Shown one piece after another: positions 8,543 to 16,860 of a stretch of DNA of 64,000 bases (positions are counted from its first letter, which is position 1; each line of letters starts with the position of its first letter). The notes below the pieces were generated by a model, which did not search any database, was not told where the DNA came from, and saw only the letters and a program-made list of their open reading frames with translations. Location of the stretch: assembly GCF_041902845.1 (NCBI RefSeq), contig NZ_CP159486.1:1178001-1242000 (forward strand), given 5' to 3'. Position numbers and translations under genes: made by a program. Source of the stretch: Limibacterium fermenti (lineage in GTDB: Bacteria; Bacteroidota; Bacteroidia; Bacteroidales; Dysgonomonadaceae).

Positions 8543-9783
8543 TGAGTCTACGTGGAGTAACTATAAAAGAAGGTCAAATCGGGGCGAATGTAATAGGCGA
8601 CGGGCGTGAGTTTGGCTTAATCACCAATGGCGTGGCGATTGCCGGAAAAGTGTCGCTCGGATCGGTCTACACGTTACGCCGGGTTTCTGACGCTACAGCG
8701 CTGGGTATCGATTCGAATTATGATGCTTCAAATGGCGTTCAGGTCTATCGGCATATTTCGGAATTCTTCCGCCGGGCCGGTGAAGGGCAAAAACTGCATA
8801 TATTGCTCGTTGCTCAAACCAAAAAACCGGGTGAAATGGTTGATGATGCCAAAACTTTGGCCGTCGAATCAGGCGGGGTAATCTCCGACATGGCCCTTGC
8901 TTTTAATCCTGCGGCGGATTATGAAGATACGTTGCTTGACGGGATCAACGCCGATATAAAAGCTGCAATTCCGCTATTGCAAGGCTTTGCCGATTGGTGT
9001 GATGAAAAAGATATGCCATTGCATGTGATCCTCGAGGGGCGTTCTATCGGTGATATGCTCTCAGCGTGTGTTGATTTGCGGGGACTCGTTATATCGGAAC
9101 AGCCGTTCGATGCCGAAAAGGTGACCTTGGTTGTCGGGCAGGATTGGGCCTATGCCGATACTTTGCCAGGACATGGAAAGAAGTTTGCCGATGTCGGTAC
9201 CTTTTTAGGTGTGGTTGCCTCGATGCCATGGAATCGAAATCCGGGTGAAGTGGAAACGCAAAACCTAACGGATAGCCAACTCGGAGTGTGGACAATCGGC
9301 GGACTGAGTAACCATAAAAAGTATAGCGAAGTGTTTTCGGAACTCGAAACGCTTAACGATAAAGGGTATGTTTTCCCGATCCGATATCAGGGTATTGCCG
9401 GTTATTGGTGGAATGACGGTCATTGTTGCGTGGAGATCGTGAACGATGCCGCCGGAAATATGAATCAGCACACCATTTATTACAGTCATACGATGGATAT
9501 GTGTAAACGGCAGTTGCGGCTGACTTATCTGCCGGAGGTAAAGAAACCGGTCTCTTTGGATGATGACGGAAAGTTGCCGCAAAGCGTCGCCGGTTATTTT
9601 AACGCGATCGGTGACGGGGTATTCGACAGTCTGGCAAGCCAAGCATTGATATCCGACGGTGAAACGAATGTAGATACGGACAGTGATCTCTTGCTCGAAA
9701 AGGTGTTGAATATCGATTTCGCAGTGATCCCGACCGGTTGCGTGAATGAAATCAAAGGAACTATTAATCTCAAAAACCAGTAA
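8542..9783 (+). CDS. phage tail sheath protein, DUF2586-like
   Basis: The 413-residue protein resembles the DUF2586 sheath family of Bacteroidetes contractile phages. It has an N-terminal domain with a G-V-T-I start, a central Rossmann-like protruding domain, and a conserved G-Y-W-W-N-D-G segment near 300, followed by a C-terminal domain that ends in strands. The sheath contracts to drive the tube through the host envelope. The tube gene follows after three bases. Confidence 0.75.
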   Translation: MSLRGVTIKEGQIGANVIGDGREFGLITNGVAIAGKVSLGSVYTLRRVSDATALGIDSNYDASNGVQVYRHISEFFRRAGEGQKLHILLVAQTKKPGEMVDDAKTLAVESGGVISDMALAFNPAADYEDTLLDGINADIKAAIPLLQGFADWCDEKDMPLHVILEGRSIGDMLSACVDLRGLVISEQPFDAEKVTLVVGQDWAYADTLPGHGKKFADVGTFLGVVASMPWNRNPGEVETQNLTDSQLGVWTIGGLSNHKKYSEVFSELETLNDKGYVFPIRYQGIAGYWWNDGHCCVEIVNDAAGNMNQHTIYYSHTMDMCKRQLRLTYLPEVKKPVSLDDDGKLPQSVAGYFNAIGDGVFDSLASQALISDGETNVDTDSDLLLEKVLNIDFAVIPTGCVNEIKGTINLKNQ

Positions 9784-9786
9784 AGT

Positions 9787-10212
9787 ATGTTCATAAAAAG
9801 AATGGGGGAGGTTTATTCCTCCGGAGATGCAGTGGTAACGCTGGCCGGTATGTACGATATTAATCCGACCGCCATCGAATACGGCTATTCATATGCGCAT
9901 GCATACCAGCGAGGCATCAAACGGGAACCCCGGGGATGGCGTATGGGTGCAAAAGATTATGAAGGGAAAGTCACGCTTCCATTGGATTTGGTTTCCTATA
10001 TTGAAAAGTTTGCCCCCGGCGGGGATATCGCCCGTATCCGGCCATTTCCGATCAACGTCACGTTTTTCAATGCGGAAAATGAATTGATCAATGATTTGGT
10101 GACGGCAAAATTTCAAGGTAACGGACGTGCGGTAACCAACGACGGTGAATTGGAACGCGAGTTCGATCTGTTTATCATCGGAATCAAACTAAACGTTGGA
10201 AAGACAATATAA
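9787..10212 (+). CDS. phage tail tube protein
   Basis: The 141-residue protein is predicted beta-rich, and its size and its place right after the sheath fit the tail tube of contractile phages. A G-Y-S-Y-A-H motif and a P-F-P-I-N-V-T-F segment stand out. The tube forms the DNA channel inside the sheath. Assignment rests on context and size more than on sequence. Confidence 0.6.
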   Translation: MFIKRMGEVYSSGDAVVTLAGMYDINPTAIEYGYSYAHAYQRGIKREPRGWRMGAKDYEGKVTLPLDLVSYIEKFAPGGDIARIRPFPINVTFFNAENELINDLVTAKFQGNGRAVTNDGELEREFDLFIIGIKLNVGKTI

Positions 10213-10224
10213 AAATAATAATCA

Positions 10225-10305
10225 ATGAAGGAAAGGGAAACTGAAAGCGGTTTTGTGCTATTCGCGATGTGTGCGGAGCCGTTTCCTGCGAAGCTGGCCG
10301 GATAG
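10225..10305 (+). CDS. possible 26-residue leader ORF inside a stem-loop
   Basis: An ATG at 10225 preceded by AATAATCA opens a 26-codon frame ending in TAG at 10303-10305. The tail chaperone gene at 10358 has nearly the same upstream context (ACAATAATCAGT). The reading frame overlaps the inverted repeat AGGGAAAC (10234-10241) / GTTTCCCT (10306-10313). It could be a leader peptide or simply an RNA element. There is no homology evidence. Confidence 0.25.
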   Translation: MKERETESGFVLFAMCAEPFPAKLAG

Positions 10306-10316
10306 GTTTCCCTATG

Positions 10317-10345
10317 TTTAAATCAGTTTTAAATCAAATTTAAAT
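10317..10345 (+). repeat. three 11-bp-spaced TTTAAAT repeats before tail chaperone
   Basis: TTTAAAT occurs at 10317, 10328 and 10339, each step 11 bp, one helical turn, ending 12 bp before the tail chaperone ATG. The phasing suggests a protein-binding array related to the TAAAG palindromes at 5794-5852 and the TTTAAAGC repeats at 12529-12557. Confidence 0.5.
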
Positions 10346-10357
10346 ACAATAATCAGT

Positions 10358-10696
10358 ATGAACGAAAAAGAATTACCGGTGGGTATAAGCGCCGAAATGA
10401 TTGCCGATGCAAAGGCAAAACATGGTGAAAAGAATGTGAAGTTTCTTGATTTGCCGTTGAACGATGAGAGTACGGAATTCAAAACCGTACTGGCCTGCGT
10501 GCCTACGCGGACTATTATGGGGCAGTATCGCCGCTTTGCCGATACCGATCCGAAAAAGGCGGACGAAATTTTAGTGAAAAACTGCTTGCTTTCACATAAA
10601 GATGAAGTCCTTGCCGATGATGGCCTGTTTTACGGCGCATTGACCGGCATCGCGGATTTGATCCCTATGCGTAAGGCTATCGTAAAAAACTGCTGA
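10358..10696 (+). CDS. phage tail assembly chaperone, short (G-type) form
   Basis: The 112-residue acidic protein follows the tube gene, as tail chaperones do. The frame ends with A AAA AAC at 10684-10690 two codons before its stop; this is the classical -1 slippery heptamer. The -1 frame stays open to 10896. The short form alone equals the G protein of lambda or its Mu equivalent. It would normally precede the tape measure, but here DUF6046-like and hub genes follow. Confidence 0.8.
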   Translation: MNEKELPVGISAEMIADAKAKHGEKNVKFLDLPLNDESTEFKTVLACVPTRTIMGQYRRFADTDPKKADEILVKNCLLSHKDEVLADDGLFYGALTGIADLIPMRKAIVKNC

Positions 10697-10896
10697 CGCA
10701 ACTGCCGGATATTCCGCCTTTGGGTGAGAATTCCGACGGTTGCGACATGGATGATGTGTTGCGAATGAATGACGCCATGATTCGGTTCTTTTTTAAGGAA
10801 AACCCGGATGATCTCTCGGATGTAGATTATGCCGGCCGGATAAAAGAACTGAAATGGCTCGCAGGTGAAGGATTATTAAGAGGTATCAAATTATGA
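10684..10896 (+). CDS. tail chaperone -1 frameshift extension (T domain)
   Basis: After slippage on A AAA AAC (10684-10690) ribosomes read AAA AAA CTG and continue for 68 codons to TGA at 10894-10896. The joined product is 179 residues. The extension is rich in Asp, Met and Phe (D-D-V-L-R-M-N-D-A-M-I-R-F-F) and is not preceded by its own good start. Its stop overlaps the next ATG at 10893. The G/GT arrangement is conserved in tailed phages; the site and frame agree with that. Confidence 0.75.
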   Translation, partial: KKLLTQLPDIPPLGENSDGCDMDDVLRMNDAMIRFFFKENPDDLSDVDYAGRIKELKWLAGEGLLRGIKL

Positions 10897-11510
10897 AGAT
10901 CGATTTTGCAGGAAGGTTTCAAAGCGCGTTTGGGTTTATCACGAAGAGCATAAGCAGCCGGCTCGATAAGGAAGGCTTCGGCGAGGTGATCCGGAACTCG
11001 CATAATAGTGGCTTCGACCTGAGCGGAAATGTGTATGTTTGGGATGAAAGCGCATCTTTCGATGAAATCACTCTCCGTAATAGTACGGGCGGACGATACC
11101 TCTTTGCCTTCCGGCTTCTTTCGGAGCAAATGGGTGATGTGTTTGCAACCCCGCCGATGCTTTCGCTCAGGCGGTCGAAACGCTTAATCATTACAACGAT
11201 TGATAACAGCGATACGGAAGTGGTTGAGCGTTATGGTACCGAGCCGTATGAAATTACTTGGCGCGGGTTGCTTATCGATTTGGAGAATCATGCTTTTCCA
11301 ATCGATAAACTGGAAGAACTGAATAAAATATTTGAAGAAAATGGTGTATGGAATGTTGATAGCGAAATACTGCAAGCGGTAGGTGTCGCGGCGGTATACT
11401 TCAAAGATATTCAGATTGATTTTGTGGAAGGATTTGAAGATACCATCTCTTATACTTTTACCACGCGTGCGATACGCCCGTTGGAATATCAACTTAATGA
11501 TGTGAACTGA
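10893..11510 (+). CDS. phage tail protein, DUF6046-like
   Basis: The 205-residue protein resembles the DUF6046 group found in Bacteroidales contractile prophages next to the hub gene. It has an R-Y-G-x-E-P-Y-E-I-T-W-R-G motif near 115 and I-x-D-x-E-N-H-x-F-P following, a pattern shared with peptidoglycan-binding tail proteins. It probably joins tube and baseplate. Its ATGA start overlaps the frameshift product stop. Confidence 0.6.
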   Translation: MKIDFAGRFQSAFGFITKSISSRLDKEGFGEVIRNSHNSGFDLSGNVYVWDESASFDEITLRNSTGGRYLFAFRLLSEQMGDVFATPPMLSLRRSKRLIITTIDNSDTEVVERYGTEPYEITWRGLLIDLENHAFPIDKLEELNKIFEENGVWNVDSEILQAVGVAAVYFKDIQIDFVEGFEDTISYTFTTRAIRPLEYQLNDVN

Positions 11511-11511
11511 T

Positions 11512-12486
11512 ATGCTCCTTTATCGAAACATGATATCAAAAGTAACGCTCGGCCGGGTTATTCTGAATAATATATCGAATTTCGAGATTAATGAAAATAT
11601 TCTCGAAATTTCAAATACGGCGAAAATTACCATACCCAGGCATTACAAACAACTTGATGGAAAATCCGTTTTGGATCAATTTCGTGTAGGAGATAAAATG
11701 ACTATCGAGGCCGGATATTATTACGGTAGCGATGTGGATATGGCCTTAGAGTTTACCGGGTATGTACAGGAAATAGAAAGCGATTACCCTTTGATTATCC
11801 ATTGTGAAGATGAGTCGTATATTTTCCGTCAGACCAACAATAACAAAAGCTACCGGGATGCAACGCTCAAACAGATTCTTTCGGACATCATTCCAAGTAA
11901 TATCGGAATCGAGTGTCCGGATATGACACTGGGTAAATTTATGATTGACAACGCCAGTACGTATTCCGTATTGCAGCAATTGGTCAAAAATTACGGGTTG
12001 TTCAGCCGTTTGCAAGATGGTAAACTGAAAGTCGGATTAGCCTATGAATTCGGCGATAATACAACCGAGCATACGTATGTGATAGGTAAGAATGTAAAGA
12101 AGAATGAACTGAAGTATAAACGGGAGCGGGATTTTAAAGTACGCTTTAAAGCGATCGCTAATAATCCGGACGGTAGCAAAACCACCGTTAGTATTGGAAA
12201 TAAAGACGGAGATGCTTCGGAACGCACATTGAATTTTGCAGGGCCTATGTCTGAAGCTGATCTCAAAAAAGTCGCGGAAGGTGTAGCAAAAAAAGTGATA
12301 TACGATGGCTACACCGGTTCGATAACCGGATTTGGCATACCTCGCACGCATGCCGGTGACGCGTTAGTGATCCGGGACGAATTCGAGCCCGATCGGGAAG
12401 GAAAGTATATGATTGAAAAGGTGGATATCGCCTATAACGAAACAAACGGTTTTTCCCGTCAAAATACGCTTTCTTTTAAATTGTAG
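11512..12486 (+). CDS. baseplate hub protein, gpD-like (late control D family)
   Basis: The 324-residue protein has the layout of the P2 gpD/T4 gp27 hub family: a beta-barrel start, the segment Y-R-D-A-T-L-K-Q-I-L-S-D near 115, and S-x-Y-x-V-L-Q-Q-L near 150, where the helical insert lies. The hub caps the tube and holds the spike. The start at 11512 is one base after the previous stop; an in-frame ATG five codons later is an alternative. Confidence 0.7.
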   Translation: MLLYRNMISKVTLGRVILNNISNFEINENILEISNTAKITIPRHYKQLDGKSVLDQFRVGDKMTIEAGYYYGSDVDMALEFTGYVQEIESDYPLIIHCEDESYIFRQTNNNKSYRDATLKQILSDIIPSNIGIECPDMTLGKFMIDNASTYSVLQQLVKNYGLFSRLQDGKLKVGLAYEFGDNTTEHTYVIGKNVKKNELKYKRERDFKVRFKAIANNPDGSKTTVSIGNKDGDASERTLNFAGPMSEADLKKVAEGVAKKVIYDGYTGSITGFGIPRTHAGDALVIRDEFEPDREGKYMIEKVDIAYNETNGFSRQNTLSFKL

Positions 12487-12528
12487 TACAGATATACCTT
12501 TTTGAAAAGATATAATGTTCTGAACGAT

Positions 12529-12557
12529 TTTAAAGCGGGTTTAAAGCATTTTAGAAA
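12529..12557 (+). repeat. phased TTTAAAGC repeats before spike gene
   Basis: TTTAAAGC at 12529 and 12540 are 11 bp apart, and a weaker copy (TTTAGAAA) starts at 12550. The array ends ten bases before the spike ATG. It matches the TAAAGC half-site of the palindromes at 5794-5852, so the same regulator may act here. Confidence 0.45.
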
Positions 12558-12566
12558 TATAGAAAC

Positions 12567-13112
12567 ATGGGACAAGTGGAGCAAGCTATAAAAGAAGCGA
12601 TATCGGCGGTGTCGGAGAACTCACAGATAAAAGGGATCATATCCGGCATCGCGGTAAATGTTCGTAATACATTATGCGATGTGGAGCGGGAAAACGCACC
12701 GACTATTTACGATGTGCGCTTGAATGCCATCGATGATGACCTGCAAAGTTTCCTCACCGTTGTTCCGGAAGAAAAAAGCAATGTACTGGTTGCTGTTATT
12801 GAGAATTTGAAGACTGAGGCTGTTGTTGTCCGTTGCTCTGAGGTTCAAAAGGTATTACTAAAGATTGGGGCCAATACAGTGGTACTGGATAACAACGGCC
12901 TTGTTTTCAATGATGGCGAAATATCAGGGTTGGCAAAATTGCCCAAACTCATTGAGTGGATGCAAAAAGTATATGCCGACTTACAGACATTAAAAACGCA
13001 ACTTCAGACACATCCTGTTGCCGGTAATGGATCGCCACTTGCGATGTCATTTAATCCACAAACGGTAAATCCGGAAAAGTCTGAATTCGAAGATACAAAG
13101 ATAAAGCATTGA
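12567..13112 (+). CDS. baseplate spike / gpV-like protein
   Basis: The 181-residue protein follows the hub gene. An N-terminal helix is followed by an OB-like part with short beta repeats (V-L-L-K-I-G-A-N-T-V-V-L-D near 95) and a C-terminal coiled coil ending in P-V-A-G-N-G-S-P-L. This fits a baseplate puncturing protein of the Mu gp45 kind. Evidence is context plus layout. Confidence 0.5.
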   Translation: MGQVEQAIKEAISAVSENSQIKGIISGIAVNVRNTLCDVERENAPTIYDVRLNAIDDDLQSFLTVVPEEKSNVLVAVIENLKTEAVVVRCSEVQKVLLKIGANTVVLDNNGLVFNDGEISGLAKLPKLIEWMQKVYADLQTLKTQLQTHPVAGNGSPLAMSFNPQTVNPEKSEFEDTKIKH

Positions 13113-13113
13113 A

Positions 13114-13431
13114 ATGAAAGGAATTCTTTTAGATAGCAGTCATGATCTGGTTGTCTCTGTGAGACGGGATGAGGGTGGGAAAATCGTGTCGGGCTTGGTA
13201 CTTGATGATATCACGTATCAGCGGTGCGAACTGATCATTATGGCGCAAAAAGGAGAATTCAAGGAATATCCTACGTTGGGATTCGGTATTGAAAGTTATC
13301 TGAAATTGCCGGCAACACGAAAACAACAGTTCATTAATGCCCTGCAAACAGAATTAAAGTCGGACGGATTCAGCAACGCAAAAGTAACGGTAAGTAATAA
13401 TGATTTAAGTGATTTTGAAGTAGAAGTATGA
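13114..13431 (+). CDS. baseplate wedge protein, gp25/gpW-like
   Basis: The 105-residue protein has the size and motif pattern of the T4 gp25/P2 W family, with G-E-F-K-E-Y-P-x-L-G-F-G-I near 45. This enzyme-like fold joins tube, sheath and wedge. It overlaps the lysozyme gene by 4 nt (ATGA). Confidence 0.6.
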   Translation: MKGILLDSSHDLVVSVRRDEGGKIVSGLVLDDITYQRCELIIMAQKGEFKEYPTLGFGIESYLKLPATRKQQFINALQTELKSDGFSNAKVTVSNNDLSDFEVEV

Positions 13432-13868
13432 AAACATCAACCCGGGGCATTGCCCTGATAAAAGAATTTGAAGGCTTTCGGCCGAAAGCCTATTTGTGCC
13501 CGGCGGGCATCCCGACGATCGGCTACGGGCATACCAAAGGCGTGAAGCCGGGCGACACGATTTCGGAGCGGCAGGGAGAGCAATTTTTGCGGGAAGACCT
13601 TGCCGCCTCGGAAAGGGTTATAAATGCGCTCAGCTTGCCATTGTCGCAAAATCAATTCGATGCCCTGGTAAGTTTCGTCTTCAACGTGGGATCGGGCAAT
13701 TTTACCCGTTCAACCTTACTGAAGAAAGTCCGGGTAAATACGAATGATCCGTCGATAGCCGGCGAGTTCGAAAGATGGAATAAAGCGCGTGTAAACGGTG
13801 TGCTCACGGTCTTGCCCGGATTAGTCCGTCGCCGGAAGGCCGAGAGTGATGTATACTTTTCAAAATAA
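13428..13868 (+). CDS. phage lysozyme (endolysin), GH24 T4-type
   Basis: The 146-residue muramidase cleaves peptidoglycan at lysis. The catalytic Glu lies in K-E-F-E-G-F near residue 12, followed by G-Y-G-H-T near 31 and the W-N-x-A segment near 122. No signal peptide is present, so export needs a holin-like protein, plausibly the next gene. GC content here is higher than in neighbours. Confidence 0.9.
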   Translation: MKTSTRGIALIKEFEGFRPKAYLCPAGIPTIGYGHTKGVKPGDTISERQGEQFLREDLAASERVINALSLPLSQNQFDALVSFVFNVGSGNFTRSTLLKKVRVNTNDPSIAGEFERWNKARVNGVLTVLPGLVRRRKAESDVYFSK

Positions 13869-13873
13869 CGGTT

Positions 13874-14302
13874 ATGAATTGGTTTGAAATATTGTCCATT
13901 GTCCTCAATATTGGCTTGGGGGGCAGTCTTATCGTTACGGTTGTAACCCTCAGGGCAACCAAAACAAAAGCCGAGGCGGATGCACAAAAGGCCCGCGCGG
14001 AAGCTAAAACAACCGAGATTGACAATGTGGACAGTGCAATAAAGATCTGGCGTGATCTTGCAACAGATATGAGCGTGAAATATGACTTGGTATTGGTTGA
14101 GTTGGAAAAGCTACGAAAGGAAGTCAACCGGCTGAATCGTATCAATACGAAGATCATGAAACTGCTCGATAAGATCACCCCCGAGAACATGGAGGCTATT
14201 GTAGAACAAATTAAAACGGAGATTCAACATGAAGCAAAAGAAGATACTGCTACTCGTTTGGGTGTTCCTGCTGACAGCTTGCGGAACGATAAAAACGGAT
14301 AA
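13874..14302 (+). CDS. small membrane coiled-coil protein in lysis cassette (holin or inner spanin candidate)
   Basis: The 142-residue protein has one N-terminal transmembrane segment (about residues 5-26) and then a long charged coiled coil with Ala/Lys/Glu heptads. It lies between lysozyme and a lipoprotein that overlaps it by 74 nt. The position fits a lysis role, as holin or as inner-membrane partner. No family was recognised. Confidence 0.55.
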   Translation: MNWFEILSIVLNIGLGGSLIVTVVTLRATKTKAEADAQKARAEAKTTEIDNVDSAIKIWRDLATDMSVKYDLVLVELEKLRKEVNRLNRINTKIMKLLDKITPENMEAIVEQIKTEIQHEAKEDTATRLGVPADSLRNDKNG

Positions 14303-14750
14303 GCGACAGGCGTTCAAAACGGATCAGGTCTCGAATGTCGATGTAACGGTAAAGGAGTCCGGATCGCAAAAGCGAATTGACAACATCATGAAAGATGCAA
14401 GGACAAACGTGTCCGATAAAAGCGTTACCCGCCAGACCGATACGCAATATTCCGCTCCGGATTCTTCGACCGGCCGGCAACATAAGACTCGCGAACGCAC
14501 GACCGAAACGCTGAATGATATCGCAGTCATCAATGAACAGAATGAGCGTATCATCAGCGAACAACAGGACAAAATTGATCGCCTGACACTCGTTACTTCG
14601 CAGCTTCGGACGAAGCTGGATGCTTCGCTCTCGGAGAAAATAACAACTACCACGCGCCCGCCGGTATGGACGTACATCGTTGCTATCCTTGCCGGAGCCG
14701 CGTTGACACTAATAATCAGGATATGGCTAAAAAGGACATTCAGGCTTTAG
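14229..14750 (+). CDS. probable unimolecular spanin (lipoprotein with C-terminal TM segment)
   Basis: The 173-residue protein begins with a lipoprotein signal (lipobox L-T-A-C, Cys at 18), continues as a polar coiled-coil domain (residues 40-140), and ends in a transmembrane helix at about 148-168 with a basic tail. An outer-membrane lipid anchor plus an inner-membrane C-terminal helix in one chain is the u-spanin plan known from phage T1. Its start lies within the upstream membrane gene in another frame, a typical spanin-like overlap. It would fuse the two membranes at lysis. Confidence 0.65.
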   Translation: MKQKKILLLVWVFLLTACGTIKTDKRQAFKTDQVSNVDVTVKESGSQKRIDNIMKDARTNVSDKSVTRQTDTQYSAPDSSTGRQHKTRERTTETLNDIAVINEQNERIISEQQDKIDRLTLVTSQLRTKLDASLSEKITTTTRPPVWTYIVAILAGAALTLIIRIWLKRTFRL

Positions 14751-14995
14751 AAGGACAGTCGGTATTCGACATTGCCGTGCAGACGGCTGGAAGCACCGAG
14801 GCGGCCATTGATATCGCCGCCGGGAATGATATTTCTGTGACGGACGATATCGATGTGCTCAATACGATAAAAGCATCGGCCACGGTAAACAAATCCATAG
14901 CCGGTTATTACGAACGAAACGCCATTAAACCGGCGACGAACATCACGGACAAAGGTCAGATTTTCGAGGACATTTTTAACAACACGTTCGCATGA
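14723..14995 (+). CDS. tail protein with possible LysM-like segment
   Basis: I place the start at ATG 14723 (M-A-K-K-D-I), preceded by CAGG, rather than at an upstream in-frame ATG inside the spanin gene. The 90-residue product contains L-E-G-Q-S-V-F-D-I-A-x-x-x-x-G, the pattern of gpX/LysM-like tail proteins. It overlaps both neighbours, the spanin gene by 28 nt and the baseplate J-like gene by 4 nt. Confidence 0.6.
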   Translation: MAKKDIQALEGQSVFDIAVQTAGSTEAAIDIAAGNDISVTDDIDVLNTIKASATVNKSIAGYYERNAIKPATNITDKGQIFEDIFNNTFA

Positions 14996-15822
14996 GGACT
15001 CTTAACGAAATAGTACAAGCAATCCGCGCCGATTTTGTGGCGAATTCAACGTTGCAGCAGATGTATGGACTTGATAGATCGAAAACCTTCGATGAGCAAT
15101 TCTCGAAAGTGAGCATCGAGGCAATATTGACGTATATCGTTGCCGTCGCGATCTTCACGCTTGAATCGCTTATGAACCGGCATCAGTCCGATATTGATGC
15201 GGCTATTACGAAGAATGCCGTGTGCTCCATTCCCTGGTACCACACCCGTTCGATGGCCTTTCAATTGGGCCATTTCGTCAAGTTTAATCCCCTCACATAC
15301 GGGTTTGAATATCCCGAAGTGGATGAAGAATCACAAATTATCCGGTTTGCTGCGGTTAGACAGTTAGAGGTTGAAGGCGTTACGAAACTGCGCATCTATG
15401 TTTCCAAAGACGACAGGCAACCATTATCGGCGTCGGAACTGGAAGCCTTCCGGGCATACATCACCGAAATCGGCGCGGCCGGTACGCACTTCGAGATCAT
15501 CTCCCAGGCTCCGACATCGCTCGAATTTACCCTCCAGGTAGTCCGAAATGCAATGGTGCTCGATATGGACGGGAACCGCTTGTCCGGAGGCGGCAAGCCG
15601 GTGGAAGAGGCGATATCCAATTATCTGGACAATATCATCTATGGGGGCGTGTTTAACCGGACGAAGCTAACAGATGCCATCCAGCAGGCGGATGGCGTGT
15701 CGGACGTGATCCTGAACGAAGTCCGGATCGCCGGGCAGGCGGTCACCTCGCAGAACATCGAATCACCCGGCGGGTCATTCGACTTTGACATCGATCATAC
15801 AATAATAACTTACACGGTATGA
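14992..15822 (+). CDS. baseplate protein, gpJ-like
   Basis: The 276-residue protein matches baseplate J-type proteins in length and position. It has an N-terminal helical region, a central domain with an A-G-T-H-F-E-I-I strand, and a C-terminal part with G-x-S-D-V-I-L-N-E-V near 240. It overlaps neighbours on both sides by 4 nt. J forms the outer wedge rim that connects to fibres. Confidence 0.7.
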   Translation: MRTLNEIVQAIRADFVANSTLQQMYGLDRSKTFDEQFSKVSIEAILTYIVAVAIFTLESLMNRHQSDIDAAITKNAVCSIPWYHTRSMAFQLGHFVKFNPLTYGFEYPEVDEESQIIRFAAVRQLEVEGVTKLRIYVSKDDRQPLSASELEAFRAYITEIGAAGTHFEIISQAPTSLEFTLQVVRNAMVLDMDGNRLSGGGKPVEEAISNYLDNIIYGGVFNRTKLTDAIQQADGVSDVILNEVRIAGQAVTSQNIESPGGSFDFDIDHTIITYTV

Positions 15823-16589
15823 GAATAGATTTTTACAAACTGATAGAGCAACTTTTGCCGACCTTTCTGCGCAAAGACCGTATACTCGCCTTCCTGCGCG
15901 TATTGGTTGCGAAACCCTTGCAGCAGCTATTCGTCAAGTTCCATCTGTGGCGGATGAAATCACGTTACGAGGCAAGCGTATCCCCGCAGGTGATCTCCCT
16001 GATCCACGCCATTGAACGCACCTTCGACTGTGTGGCAGAACTAACCGAGTTAGACGGCAAGCCGTATGACTTCCTTATTTCCATCGACCGAAGTACCGAC
16101 CTGAATGCCATACGCGAGTTTATCGATAAGCATAAACTTGCCGGCAAGTCGTACTTGTTTAAGCTGGGCGATGCGGCATTCTCGGTTACTTGGCTTAGTC
16201 ATACCGATGAGCATCTAATAGAAGAGTATTCAGCAGAATGGACTGAATACATCGACTCGCGTGGAATAGAGTTAAATCTCAGTTTGACTTGGAATAATAT
16301 GGCATACGGACAATTTCCGGAGCTTACGCGCGGATGGGCGATAAATATTGAGGCATCGGAGCCTGTAACAAGTGACTTGGAATTTACAGTTTCATTAAAA
16401 GTTTTTAATAGTTTTACTACAATTACAATCCCTATAGAAGAGACACTTGTTCTTGCTTCCGGCGAAAATTGGCTGATTAAGAATATTAACGAGAAATATT
16501 ACAATAACAATTCACTCGTGATAAGGATTCAGGACGTGACGTTTTCTCCTGAGGTAGATGAACATCATTTTTATGATTTAAAGTATTAA
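15819..16589 (+). CDS. tail protein following gpJ (gpI-like position)
   Basis: The 256-residue protein starts with a basic helical region, has a segment S-P-Q-V-I-S-L-I-H-A-I-E-R near 52, and turns AT-rich and beta-rich after residue 130. The base composition drops midway through the gene, which suggests the C-terminal half was exchanged together with the fibre region. Its order after J matches gpI, which attaches fibres. No firm family match. Confidence 0.5.
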   Translation: MRIDFYKLIEQLLPTFLRKDRILAFLRVLVAKPLQQLFVKFHLWRMKSRYEASVSPQVISLIHAIERTFDCVAELTELDGKPYDFLISIDRSTDLNAIREFIDKHKLAGKSYLFKLGDAAFSVTWLSHTDEHLIEEYSAEWTEYIDSRGIELNLSLTWNNMAYGQFPELTRGWAINIEASEPVTSDLEFTVSLKVFNSFTTITIPIEETLVLASGENWLIKNINEKYYNNNSLVIRIQDVTFSPEVDEHHFYDLKY

Positions 16590-16593
16590 CGAT

Positions 16594-16854
16594 ATGGCAA
16601 AGAAACGCAGTTTGACATTAAAAGTTACAAAAACGCTCTCCGGCGACATGGCGGAAGGGTACCCGCGCACTTATTACGGAATGCAGGCATTCTCGTATAA
16701 TGGAACGGATTATCCGGCAATTGATGCGGAAACATTCTCGATGATGGCAGTGAGCCTATATCAATCCCGTCTGTCTGCTTTCATTGCATACGTAGAATTA
16801 CAGGAATTCGGACTGAATATTAGTGAAGTACAAACCAACGAACCGTATTATTAA
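16594..16854 (+). CDS. small hypothetical phage protein
   Basis: The 86-residue protein has a basic N-terminus and a segment A-F-S-Y-N-G-T-D-Y-P. It lies between two tail genes, with 4 and 6 nt gaps. Function unknown; probably a tail or fibre component. Confidence 0.5.
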   Translation: MAKKRSLTLKVTKTLSGDMAEGYPRTYYGMQAFSYNGTDYPAIDAETFSMMAVSLYQSRLSAFIAYVELQEFGLNISEVQTNEPYY

Positions 16855-16860
16855 AACATT

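Noticed and set aside
9265..9642. Reverse-strand open frame of 125 codons inside the sheath gene
   Set aside because: The forward frame is a recognisable sheath protein with coding composition; the reverse frame has no family features.
10213..10357. Riboswitch-like sequence (GGAAAGGGAAAC)
   Set aside because: It resembles part of a cobalamin riboswitch box only superficially; the other conserved elements are missing and the downstream gene is a phage chaperone.
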